In this document: positions 11,756 through 23,400 of the stretch, piece after piece
How positions within the stretch are numbered: position 1 is the first letter of the stretch
Layout of the letters: every line of letters starts with the position of its first letter
Assembly (NCBI GenBank): GCA_003342895.1
Contig: PTFA01000195.1
Span: 310,001-374,000, forward strand
DNA length: 64,000 nt
Direction of reading: 5' to 3'
From: Casuarius casuarius
Lineage: Eukaryota > Chordata > Aves > Casuariiformes > Casuariidae
Made by a program: the position numbers and the translations under genes
Notes under the pieces: model-generated
The model's input: only the letters and a program-made list of their open reading frames with translations
Databases searched by the model: none
Told to the model about the DNA's origin: nothing

Positions 11756-14700
11756 TAGAACGAAGTACCCAGGGATTTCCCATGCAGAACTATGTCCAAA
11801 ACGCAAATATTTTTCTTTATGGATAAAAATTAAAAATTCTTGCTTTCATTGCTGAGTTTTGTTTTTTAAATCCAGTGCCTCCTCAAAGAGACCCAATCCA
11901 GAACCTCTAATAGCCCAAGAAGCTAGAAAATGGATCTAGTATGTCAGAGAGAAAGCCAATTAATAGAAATTCTGCCTCAAACTAAGGAGATTTACATGAA
12001 GGAAACTTTATTAGAACTTGAAAGTTTTCAACTTGATGTATCAGCATTTTCAAGTGCAAAACAATTTAATCAGAACATTTCCAGCTATCTCTATTCCTAA
12101 GTCTCAGTATGTTGTTCTCAGTAGGATTGAAGAAAATCACAACTTCTCTTCACATCTGTGGAAAGAAATAGGATCCCTGAATGAAATATGTTGCAGAAGC
12201 TAATTTGAGGGTGGTGTAGCAATTTCCAAGAGTGGAATTCTGATCCACATTGATATGATATAATAAGCTAATAACATTTCAAGAAAACCTAGGAGAATAA
12301 ATCAAGAGCAGTAAAGAGAGGGACATCAATATACAACAGATGTCGCTGAGAAGCCTGATGAGTATAACTCGGTGAATTTTTTCAGCTCATATGTTAAGAA
12401 GAAAATTCAGACTGTAAGCAGCAAACTGGATTGCCATCATTTCACTTATGCTTTCTTGGTTTTGCTTTTTTGGAAAAAACGTTTTGCTTTGACATTTTTT
12501 TAGATTGAACATTTGGATTTTCCCATTCAAAAAGTCCATTCAGAAAGAATGGAAGAAGAGCAGAAGAATAGACGAAAAGCAACATTTCCTTCAACTTAAA
12601 AATCTATTTTACCATTTCAGTTTATTAAATCTGTCAAACAAATCTGGCTCACCAAAAATATTTTTCCCCTATGAGCTTTGTGGAACTATCATACATGCAA
12701 AAAATCAGGTACTTGCATTCTTCTTCAAGTAAGTTTGTTCCATCCTTCTATTACTGCATATCCTCCAGGGTATCTAAATTGAAGAGATACAAAAATCTCA
12801 CTTTTTTTCACTTTAAATTATCTATAGTCTGTTCTTTGAGTATATTTACATAACGAGTGTCTATATTAAATATGTGTAGCAAAGTTCACATGTGAGTTTA
12901 ACACAACCTTTACTATGTTTAGTCTTGCTGTGAGAACGCAGATATGGATCTTAAGTTGCTTTTTGTTCAGCACATGTACTTATGCAGTTGTGAAAGTGGA
13001 AGCCGATACGTGTTTATACATATGCGTGCAGAGAGAAAGACCTCCAAGAGGCTGACAGCAGTGTCTCAGTGAGTGCAATTGCTGGTGCACAGACGACATG
13101 TTTGTGGAGGCACTGAGGGTGATGGGACACATTTGTTTTGAATTCCATGTTCTTAAGTAAAAGATTTTCCAGGAATTATTTTTAACTCATCCACACGTGA
13201 TGTATAAAGGCTTTTGGCAGGATGTTGCTTTACAGCTACGTTTTTTCATTGCAGCACAAAGCAAAAAGGGAGATGTTGTCCTTTAGATGACAGTAAACTT
13301 CCCTGTGTTAGAAATGAGTGTTAAATCTGTCCACTTAAAAACCTGTCCTTACACGTGATGTAGGTGGTATTTACAGACTAAAGAATGGTGACATTTACAG
13401 AAGAAAGATGTTTTAGCCACAGAGCAAAGCGTTATGTTGGAAGACACTCCTCTATTCTTAAGTCACCAGGGCCATACTGTGACTGCCTATATTCAGTTTC
13501 AGTCCTAGTCCTCTTCCTCCCCTCCCCCAACAGACACCTAACCTTGGAGAAGTCATAGCTTTCTGAATACTGAGTAGTGATGCCCATAGAGAAGGCTTGA
13601 TTCAGCCTCTGGTTCAGACACTCCCAGGCTTTAAGGACTTTCTTGTGCAGCATTCAAGAGCCTACAGGAGTCCAGACTCCTACACAGTCATTAGGAACAA
13701 GTAAATACCTCAGGTCAGTGTTCTGAATCACTTGTTAGATGCTTGCTTTTTAAGGGTTGCAATGTCTGAGTTCAGCAACTAAAATAAATGTTCTGAATAT
13801 GTTCCTAGTATTTTTTCTTCTAATCATCACTTGTTTTGCAGACTCCCTGATAAAAAAACAAGATTTTCTTCATGTTGAAGTGTTTAAACAAGTTAAAACA
13901 GCCCCATATATTAAGCCAGTAATGCATGGGTTAGGAGTGCAACTGAAATTTCATTTTTGGCATCTGTCACATTTTTTTACTTCTTCTGCCCAACCTCTGG
14001 AATCAGATTTGATTCAACACAGAGAGAGGCAGCTGCTTAATTGTCAAGATTTCCTGCAATCCTACTCCTACTCTGCTTAGCTCGTAAGAACTGAGCAATA
14101 TGTAAAATTCAAGTGGGTGTCCGCAAAACTTGGAGTTTTTGAGACTTATGAAGGCTGACAATACACCAGAGCTCTGTAGCTGTTTTCCACTAGATATTAA
14201 TGCATTTAAGAGAAAACACTTACTTTCCAGAGTTGGCTGCATTGCCACTCAAGAGCACGAGGCTCTCTACCTATGCAACCTGCCCAACCTCAGAGCTGAG
14301 CTTGGGTGAGTTGCTTGACAGAACACTGTTATGAGGCAGGAAAAACCTCTGATAATCCTTGTCATAGGAAAAACACTGCTGAAGAATTTGAGGAACCACT
14401 GTGCAGGAGTATTAGCATCTGCCTCAACTTCCAGACTGGCAGTTTGGCTGCAGTTCTTATTAAAAATATCCCAGGAGGTTTTTCCTTTCTTTTTTTCTTA
14501 TTTTTTTCTGCAAGAGACAGGATCTTTAAGTGCATCAGTAGAGAAGAAGAGGTTCAATCTGTATCATCCCTAGAACACTTTTAAAATGCTTTACAGTGCA
14601 AGATGGAATTCCATGATCTTTCACTGGTGTAATTTCATATCATCATTTCTTAGCTATCCATATCATCTTCTCACATAGGATTTGTCTTATCAAACTTTAC

Positions 14701-15429
14701 AAACTGAAATTTAGATGACTAGGACAAACTAAGGTTCTTGCTGGATATTGCTATCTCTCTCCTCCAACTATTGAAAGAAATCCTTCACTTTATTCACTTT
14801 AGAAGGTGATTCACTTGAATCATCCAGACAGCTCCATTGACCACATAGGGAAATGGTCTTCTACTTGCTAATAGTAGACACAACTTTGATGACTAAATTT
14901 AGGTGAGATGAAACATGCCTTCAAGAAACTCTGTGATAATTCAGTAAACTTTATCCTTTTGTACTCCCTCTCTTCCCTGCTGTTTCTTTTGTTCACTTGT
15001 CACTTCTCATCTCCATGTCATGTATCTAAAGTTAGACAGTAAACTCTTTGAAGCAGAAACCAGGCCTAAATATTTCTCTCAACACTGAATAACCAGCTTA
15101 ACCTACAAGCAGACTACAAAACTACAGAGTGGCTAAGTCTCCCTACACAAATTAACCAGGTATAACAGGGGTGGGATTTTTTTTTTTTTTTTAAGAAAAT
15201 CTGTTTCCCTTTACCAAAACCAGAGGAGAAATACCACTATGCCCAGCAGGATATACTCAGGATCGCATTTAAGGATGAATTATTTTCAGCCAAAGAATGC
15301 TATGAACAAAAGCAATCAACATGGTTGTTACCCTGTAGCCCTGTAACACCACACTCCCCTTGCTAGTATCAGGCAACAGGCTTTCTCCTACGTTTGCAAG
15401 GTCTCAGGACTGAAGCTTGCCAGGCTTGC
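11756..15429. other. AT-rich non-coding DNA leading to a CpG island
   Basis: No supported gene is present. A 16-T run lies at 15177-15192. Open frames of 60-107 codons (for example 13757-14080) show no family features. CpG density rises sharply only after about 15430. Confidence 0.6.
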
Positions 15430-16375
15430 TCCATCGGAAGTTTTTCCGACTCGGCCGCAGGTCACTCTGGGGAGCAGCACTCCCATCTCCCCAGTCTGCC
15501 TAAGCACTGTAACCGGGGCAGCCTGGCGGGGCTCCGTTTTTCACTCGCGATGCGAGTCCTCGCTGTCCCCACGCAGCTGCCGGGCCCTGGGTGCTCTGCC
15601 CTGCCCGCTGTCTGCACCCGCAGCAGCCCCTTGCTCCAGCCCTGGCCATCAGCGCCTCTCCCCAGCCCCGCCGGGCAGTCGCCGCCTCTCCGGAGCCCCG
15701 CCGGGAGCGCAGCATGATGCACCCCGCGCCGCAGCGGCACTTTTCCCCAGGCGTTTCACCGCCACCTCAGCCCCTCGCCAGCTGCCGGGCTGGTGCTCTT
15801 GCATCCTGCACGGGCAGATGGCTCCTGGTGCAGGCTACAGGGACCGGCACTTGGAGCGGGACCTGGCCCAGTACTTCCCAACCGCCCCCCCCATCCGCCC
15901 AGAGTGCTCAGGCCCCCTCAGACTCTCCGCTGCCCCGTTTACACGCTGTTCACACCTACTTCCCGCACCCCCGCAACACAGATCTCCAACGCCAGAATCA
16001 AGGCTCGCCCTGGAGTCCCGCAGTCACCGCAGCTATTCCAGTCCCGGCCCGGGCGCTGCCCGCATCAACCACCCAGTACTGCCACGGGCAACAGTCCCCT
16101 CGGGACCGTACCTGCTCCGCCACGGGCCCCTCGGCGGTGTCCCTGCGCGGACGCGGGTCCTCCATAAGCCCCCCGGAGCCGTCTCCGGAGCTGCACCCCC
16201 TTCTGCGCCCCCCCCCCCGCCGCGGCTCCCGCCCTCGCCCACGCACCCCTGTGAAGGCTGCAGTTCCGGAACCAGCTGGAACCGGCTGTGACCGGCACAG
16301 GGCAGCTGCTGACCGCCCCCCGCAGAAGACAGTCCCCGGCTGCCAAAACGCGGCCGTTTATGCCCCGCACATGGG
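15430..16375. promoter_or_regulatory. CpG island, candidate promoter region
   Basis: Over about 950 bases GC content and CpG frequency are far above the rest of the window, with repeated GCCGCC, CCGCGG and CCCGCC words and C-rich tracts (for example 16209-16222). Vertebrate CpG islands usually mark promoters of protein-coding or long non-coding genes. Long open frames occur in several frames on both strands (up to 262 codons at 15591-16379). They are proline-, alanine- and arginine-rich and overlap one another, as expected when stop codons are scarce in GC-rich DNA. Orientation and target gene are not determinable here. Confidence 0.7.
15651..15710. repeat. Two-copy imperfect tandem repeat, 30-bp unit, inside the CpG island
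   Basis: Units 15651-15680 and 15681-15710 share the pattern GCCTCTCC, a four-base spacer, then GCCCCGCCGGG. The copies differ at a handful of bases. It may reflect local slippage in GC-rich DNA. Confidence 0.75.
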
Positions 16376-16424
16376 GTAAAAGTGGGAACGAAGGACTAGT
16401 ACCCAACATATGTGAAAGGCAGCA

Positions 16425-16432
16425 TATATAAA
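16425..16432 (+). promoter_or_regulatory. TATA box candidate
   Basis: TATATAAA is a full match to the vertebrate TATA consensus. It lies just beyond the downstream edge of the CpG island, about 75 bases before an ATG that opens a frame ending at a splice-donor-like site. If functional, transcription would be expected to start near 16455-16462. AT-rich DNA yields such words by chance, so the position is the main support. Confidence 0.4.
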
Positions 16433-16498
16433 TTCAGATGTAACACGGAGCTGCAAACCAATAAGGAAAGAGCAAGGTGTAAAAGTGCGTCAGCAAAC

Positions 16499-16589
16499 AT
16501 GAAAATGACCTCAAGTGGATCGTGGAGTGAGGAAGAGGAAGCCGTCAACATCAGCATCATATTCCTCCCACATAACAGCAGGAAAAGAG
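16499..16589 (+). CDS. Speculative first coding exon
   Basis: The ATG at 16499 and a second in-frame ATG at 16505 (with a purine at -3) open a frame of 30 codons. It reads through SSGSWSEEEEAVN and ends in SRKR just before a donor-like AGAG/GTAAAA at 16589/16590. Without splicing the frame stops at 16600. The peptide has an acidic run followed by a basic end but belongs to no family I recognise. The case rests on position: CpG island, then TATA box, then ATG, then donor. No matching downstream exon could be identified, so it may equally be chance. Confidence 0.2.
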
Positions 16590-16626
16590 GTAAAAATTGA
16601 GTGTGTAAAGATTATTATTATTAAAC

Positions 16627-17084
16627 AATCACAGAATGGTTGCAGTTGGAAGGGATCTCTGGAGATCATCTAGTCCAAGCCCCCTTTTTAAGCAGGGTCA
16701 GCTGCAGCAGGCTGCATAGGACTGTGTCCAGACAGCTTTTAAATATCTCCAAGGATGGGGGCTCCACAATCTCCCTGCGCCACCTGCTCCAGTGCCCAGC
16801 CGCCCTCAGAGTAGAAAAGCTTTTTCTTACATTCCCATGGAACATCCTGTGTTCCAGTTTGTGTCCCTTGCCTCTTGTCCTGTCACTGGGCACCTCCCTA
16901 GATACGTTGTAAGATCCCTCCTGAGCCTTCTCATCTCCAGGCTGAACAGTCCCGGCTCTCTCGGCCTCTCCTTGCATGAGAGATGCTCCAGTCCCTTAAT
17001 CATGTTTGTGGCCCTCTGCCGGACTTGCTTCCGTGGCTCCATACCTCTTTTGTGCTGTGGAGCCCAGAACTGGACCCAGTACTC
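16627..17084 (-). mobile_element. CR1 LINE, 5'-truncated 3' end, antisense
   Basis: This 458-bp stretch is a clear CR1 3' region read backwards. It opens with 'cacagaatggttgcagttgg' and 'agatcatctagtccaagccc', passes through 'ggggctccacaatctccctg' and 'cttgtcctgtcactgggcac', and ends with 'cccagaactggacccagtac'. Divergence is modest, making this the best-preserved CR1 copy in the window. Truncation at the element's 5' end is usual for CR1. Short ATTATTA-type sequence flanks both ends (16611-16623 and 17085-17091), which may be chance or target-site microhomology. The 'open frames' across it are non-functional. Confidence 0.95.
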
Positions 17085-20000
17085 ATTATTACTGGAACTT
17101 TTTTCTTCATAGAAGTATTTTTTTCTTTTTCCATAATAATTAGATCTGGACTAATAAAGATTAGATCATTAAGATTTCAATTATAGTAACAATACATTTT
17201 TGGCGTAAATAAGGTATGCTTTTTCTTTGCCCATAAACAAGATTTTGAGCATAACACTATCCTGCTACAATGTGCATTGACTACTTCTTTGAAGGACTGC
17301 TTGTCCTTTGTGGTAAAGAGAGTTCAGATAAGGCTGTCAGTTTGAAGTTAACCAGTGCAATTAGAAAAAAGTTTTGTTTATCAGATCTCTTGTTTTATAG
17401 AACCTTTAGAAAGTGTGACCATTTAAGTGTTCACATTTTCTTTAGGTTAACTGAAAGTGATGCTATACACAAAACTGTAACTCTAAACTAGATAATCACT
17501 GGAGTATTTGCCTGTGAACTCTCAGAACATCCAGAAAGTAGCATGTAAAAAAAGAAGAAACGAGACCTAAATGCAATGACTTACAGTATCTTTACGGCAT
17601 GTATTATTTTTACTGTAAGATTTATCAAACCATTAAGACCTTTTATTGCTTCAGGTAACATCTGTATATGAATGTTATTGTCTTCTTTGTATCTATCAGG
17701 TATCTTTATGTCAATATTTTACACTCAGAAGATACCTTCAGGACATACACTTTGTTTAAAGAGCAAATGAAGAAATAACACTTCCTTTCTAGAGAAGGGT
17801 TTTTGTTGTTTTGCCTCTGAATACAAGAATAGGTCTTCAAGATTGTTGTTTCTCTGATAAAGAGTTGTACATTTTTTATTCATGGGAAGGAACTGACATC
17901 ACATGACAATGTCATAAACTTCAAATAGGCACAAACACACACATCCCACTGTCCTGTACTCTGCTGTGATCACAAATACTCCAAGGTTGGAGAGATATGT
18001 AAGAAATATAAGGAATTTTCTGCTTTATTTTAATGAATAGGCATCTCTTCAGTGCTTATCACTAGAAGTGTTCATCTACTTCCCAAGCTTTGAGAGACAT
18101 CACTCATCTCTAAAGGGCAGAAGCTCCCTTTTTACCAATTTGAAGAGGAAGCTGGTGTTGATTCCTACAGAGCTGGGTACATTTTAATCACATCAGTGCT
18201 GATTTTAATAACAGCATGTTTTCTGAATGCTAAATAATTTGAACGTAAGGATATAATAAGAACTGTAGTTGATCAGAAAAAGTTTCATCCTATCTCCAAC
18301 AGTGACCAGCAATAGAGACCTAAAGAAGAGCAAAGGACAGAGTAAGAATGTAAAGGTACTTCACCTGAATGATTCCCAGTATTGAACAGTTTGCTGTTTA
18401 CTTCCTGAACCAGAAGTGCTGTCTTGGTATTTAACAATCTGGGGTGGATTTTTCTTCCCCGAATGAGTCCAGTTGTTTTTAGACTCTGATGCAATTCTTA
18501 ACCACAGCACCCAACAGGCAGGGGTTTCACAGCCTAGGCTGTAAGGTTTAATCTTTTCTGAACTCCCATGGAAAACAATTTTTAATAATGATGGTTTGCA
18601 CCTATACAGTGGAATTCTGTTTTTCACTATAGACACTGTAATTTAAGTGTACAAAGTCAAATGATAATCAACAGAGTTGAAAAAGTTACTCAGTTCAGTC
18701 AAATGTAGATATCCACATTTGGTCAGCTCAATTGCTTTCTAAGTTTTCTGTTCATTGTATTGACTAGCTCTCCATGAGCTACAATTTAATGCTGAATTAT
18801 TTTCCCAGACTCCTTTAGAGTAAAGCTCCTGAATGTGTGTGATGATGCTTGGAGAGAAAGGTAGTCACTGAGGTGTGCTTCATTTAATTTAATGTTAGTT
18901 TTGTCATGAGTTAGGGTTGTAAATTGAAGCAAACTACTTGGCTCCCACTTTCAGAAGATGAGTCAGTCCCCTACCTCAGAGATATATTTTAGGGTGGATT
19001 CAATCACATTTTTGGAATATGTCTTTCTGTCAGCAAGTGAATTGAGTCCTAAAACTGACTATTATGGGAGATTAGACACCTGCATGTGAACACCTGCATG
19101 AAGTTATCTAAAGTTACCTGTTATAAACTGTGTGCTGAATACTGTTGTATATGAATTCTAGTTCCCTCTTCCAATAGTGAATGAACTGCATTCCTTCAAG
19201 ACAAAAGCCCTTTCTAAGGACAGTTCACTCCAAGGGCTGCTGACTAATGAGGCTGAGCTACTTTTGTTTTTTTGACCTACACAGTCTTCCAAATCCACCC
19301 CTGCATGCCATAACCTGGGTCAGGAAACATATTTTCATAGTTACACTTTAGAAAGCAGCTTTGATTAGAAAGGGAATCTAGAATGATTAGTTCAGACTTA
19401 GCCACCATGTTTTGTATGCCTAAACTTAGGTGAAAGGAATTCCCTCATTTGTTTCCTAGGCTTTTTCATCATGTTCCATCTCTCCTGACTTCTCAGTGGG
19501 ACTACAGGGGCAAAGAAAGCTACCTCATCTATATACTGGCCCAGATAATGGTAATGACTTTAGAGATCAGGAAGTGTATTCTCACCAGAGCACAAAAACT
19601 TTGTGAACTCCTGAGAGGTTTAGATTGCAGATATACTTCAAATGAGTAGTTAAACTTTGTGTGCTTGTTGGAAATAGGTACATGTTTCCTCCACCATAAT
19701 TATGTGTATGCTTTCTCTCTCAAAATATCCTCCTGGCATTTCTTGCTGTCAGGGATCACAGATAAATAGTTAGACAGGGTGTTTTTTGGTTTCGTTTTTT
19801 TTTAAGGCTAGAAAAGCCCATTATAAGCATCCAATCTTACCTTCTATGTAACATAAGCCAATAAATTTTACCAAGTAATTCTTGCATCAGGCCTTATTCC
19901 TGGATGTGCTAGAGGCAGTCTTTTAGGAAGACATCCAGGTCACATTGTCACCCTTATTTCCTGAGGCTCCTCACAGAGTTTCACATGTCTGACTCCCCAA

Positions 20001-20328
20001 GACATCAGCAGGGGCTCTAGAAAATCATCAGAGTGCTTTCAAACCTAGATACTTGCAGTGTGATTATAGCTTCCAAAAACAATGATGCAGACAGCAAGCA
20101 GGGGGAGGGGATCCACCCTTATTAACTGAAAGTCTTGCAACAGAAATATTAAGTCCTACAGAGACACTTCATTGAAGAACAAGGGATGTAATTTAGCATG
20201 TAGCACTCCCAGGAAGTCAGAAGACTGAAAACTAATTGGTTTTCCAATTACAGAGAACATCAGTGATTGTACAAGTGTCCGTCTTTTTCAGAAAACATTC
20301 CAGACAAACATTATGTGTAATGTGCATC
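17085..20328. other. AT-rich non-coding DNA, no gene supported
   Basis: A 9-bp perfect inverted repeat with a 22-base spacer (CTTACAGTA 17580-17588, TACTGTAAG 17611-17619) is the only structural item noted. No coding family or repeat is recognised. Confidence 0.6.
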
Positions 20329-20343
20329 AATAATAATAATAAT
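20329..20343. repeat. (AAT)5 microsatellite
   Basis: Five AAT units in a row directly precede a possible ancient repeat fragment. A second, interrupted AAT-rich patch lies at about 20820-20855. Confidence 0.9.
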
Positions 20344-20410
20344 GATATGGTGCATTTACACAGTGACATCCTTCTCAATAGATACCAAAGTGCTCTAAAA
20401 TCTTTGTGAG
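20344..20410. mobile_element. Possible ancient interspersed-repeat fragment
   Basis: 'tggtgcatttacacagtgac', then 'atagataccaaagtgctcta', resembles the same degraded word order noted near 11150 (tatatagcgc, tagatctcaaagcgcttt). Very diverged. Confidence 0.25.
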
Positions 20411-23400
20411 TTGTTTCTTTAATATGGCTGACCTAGCCCTTGGGTATTTGGATAACAAGTTGTGATTTTTCACCATAGCTAGCAAGGAACTGAACAAAAC
20501 TTCTTAACTTTGCTGATTTGTCTCCAAAAACTTCTTACTTGTTTGTCGTCTTCTGTCATGTATTTCTCCAGCTAAACATTAATACTCAAAAGCATTTAGC
20601 ATCTAAATCCTCCTGAATTGGAGAAGAGAGAGTTCAGTACCATCTTGGTTCAGGTCTAGCATAGTACTAGCGTAATGCCATTACTTTAATTACTACTGTC
20701 AGCAGTATTCACAGCATTGTTACTATGATATACAATGATCATTATTATTATTTTGACAATGATTATTGCTTTTATTCGACTTAGTGTTTTAATTCCAGTT
20801 GCTGTAGTGAGAATGTTAAAATTATAATAATAATAACATTAACAATAATAATGATATTCTGTAGAGGAGCATACTTCATTAAAGAATCCTAACATGCTTT
20901 CCTATAATAACACTTCCTAACAATCCAAGAAGTAAGCATGCCCTTAACTTATGATAAAAAGATACCTAGATTTGGTCGAGAACATACTATGTTTTCAGAT
21001 GTCAGTGGCAAACTCCCATTAACTTGAACAATGTAACACTGTTCTTTAATAATCCCAATCAACAATTTAGTTTGGAAAAGAGAAAGAATAGCAATTGTAT
21101 TTTAATATGCAAGTGTGGCATGGACAGAGCCTAGGTGACTAAGTTACTTTACATGCCTCACTTCTACAGAGGGAGAGTTATGGAAGATAACTTGAAAGTC
21201 TTGTCTTTAGTGACCATATGTGGTTGCATTTGGATTTAACAAAAAATGTGTCTACAAAACTCTTCCTAATTGGTTTGCTACCTGGAGGCAAATTAATATT
21301 ACAAGGTTCTTGTTCTTTGTGCACTACAGAAGTCTAAGGTATGTTATGGGATAGGGCAATGGAATGAGGAATTTCCAGCTAAAGCCGATGGAGTCACTGA
21401 TCAAGGAACAGATCTCTAGGGATGGTTGTCATCTGAAGCATCCCTCCCCAGCTCCACCTGGCTATTCCTTAAAGTATTTCCGTTAAAGGACTGTTCCAAC
21501 CCATGTTTGAGAGTGGAAGAAAACAGAGAATGTAGCAATATGCCTTCGGTTCAATGAGTGAGCACATTTCAGATTATCTATATTCTGTTTGATCTCAGAG
21601 GCTACAACCAAGACAAGAAACACGTTGAGAAAAATCTTATAAATACGTATGACATATCTCCATCATGCAGTATGAAAGGGAACAGAAATTGTTGAAATAA
21701 AACCCAGTGGAGCTCTCAGGTGGCTTGATGCAGGACAGTACCATATTGTTCCATAAGACTGGAAGTAAACATAGTTGCTATGTTTACTTGATGCTGCAAT
21801 CCTGCTTTTGGGCCTGAGATGGTTAATAAAGATCCAGTTTTGTTGTATCTTCATTGGCTTCAAGATCCAGGAACTACTATACCCAGTTTTGTTGAGGAAA
21901 TATTATACCCAATTTACAGTTTTGAAATACATAGTAATCAAGCCTACCAGCACCAACTGCATGTGCCAGCACCTACATATCAATCACTTTACCAGCACTC
22001 AAGCTCCTGTTTGACTTTTTCCCTGTGCTTAAATTTAAGGGTTTACAGGATCATAGTTGAAACCATTTGTTCTCAGACAGCCAAGAAGCCTGTAGCTGAA
22101 ATGTAGGCTGAAATTGGCCTTATACGTTATTACAGCTGCAGACCTTCTCTTGTGCATTAGAGCAGTAAGGGCAAGGAGAAAGATAACAAGATGCAAAATG
22201 GGCAAGGGAGAAAGAATAATTACTTTTTCAAGTCTTAAAATTAGAAAAAAAATGAAAGACTAAGCAAAGAAATATTGTGGGTTTTATGCCTATACTAACT
22301 GGCTTTTAGAAGAAGTGGGGAATAAACAAATTAATACCTATTATTATTAAAATAGAACTTGAAAGAATTCCATTAGACAGCTTTTTTTTTCTGCGAACAT
22401 TTTTGGATTCCAAATTTTACTTAAATGTGTTATTGTAACAGTTTGTCCTGAATGTGAAATGTACAATTTAGGTTAGTTAAATGCACTGAAGCCTCCCAGA
22501 CATCACTGCCAAAGTTTTGAATGGAATTAACAAGTGCATGTACAAATTACATCTTATTATTCAGCAGATGAATTTTTGCAAGGTTGAATTTTCAGTTATC
22601 AAGGTTATCCATCTTTCTGCCTAGACTGTTTGTGAGGGAGATATAGAGCCACTGTTCTCCAGGGATTAAAACTTTTCTCATGAAAGGAACATCATCTCTA
22701 AACTCAACCAACATAAGAATGTTGTGGTCTCCAGTTATCTTGATGCACAGATGAGGCTGAGATTACAAGACAGAATACGGTTAGGAAAACCTCTTTTACT
22801 GGCTGTACACAAGCACGAGGAATAAACCTTTGCTCTCTGAAACTCGGGACTCCATTTCAAAAGAAGGTATGAGTTAAAAAAAAAAGTTTACATGTTGGTA
22901 TGAAGGCAAAGAATTTCAAGATTTCCTGCAGAAGGGACTCTCCCTCGCCCCAAGTATTAATGAACTACCCTCCTGTTGTGGGTAGCTTAAAACTGGGAGC
23001 TTAAAAATTCTGGGACCTCTGGATTAATTTGGGGCTCCCATGCTCACAGTTACCCAATGGGAAGCCTGGAAAACTTGAAAAGCTGTCCAACACTGTCAGT
23101 GAGAAACAATCATAATACCCTACATTTAATTTAGTTTCTTGTTATGTTTATGTGTTATGAATTCTTAAGGATAAATTGAATTGAGTGATACTGCTGTGAT
23201 TTTATGCAATTATCTTTAAACTACATAATTGGTATAGCTAGATAAGCTGAACTATAGATTGTCTCAGGATGCACCAGAGAGGTGGGAGAAAGCAAGCCTT
23301 TCAGTTAGATCATATGAATCAGACAAATAGCCCAAGCTAAGATATTTGCATAGCCACTGAGTTCTGTGAGTAAACAGGTTCCTTGGTTTTCTTTGATGAT

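Noticed and set aside
15591..16379. Longest open frame in the window, 262 codons, plus strand
   Set aside because: It lies inside the CpG island, is proline/alanine/arginine-rich, overlaps several equally open frames on both strands and has no recognisable domain. GC-rich DNA lacks stop codons by chance.
16640..17112. Overlapping frames of about 70-106 codons on both strands
   Set aside because: They fall in the CR1 3' UTR region, which is non-coding in the element.
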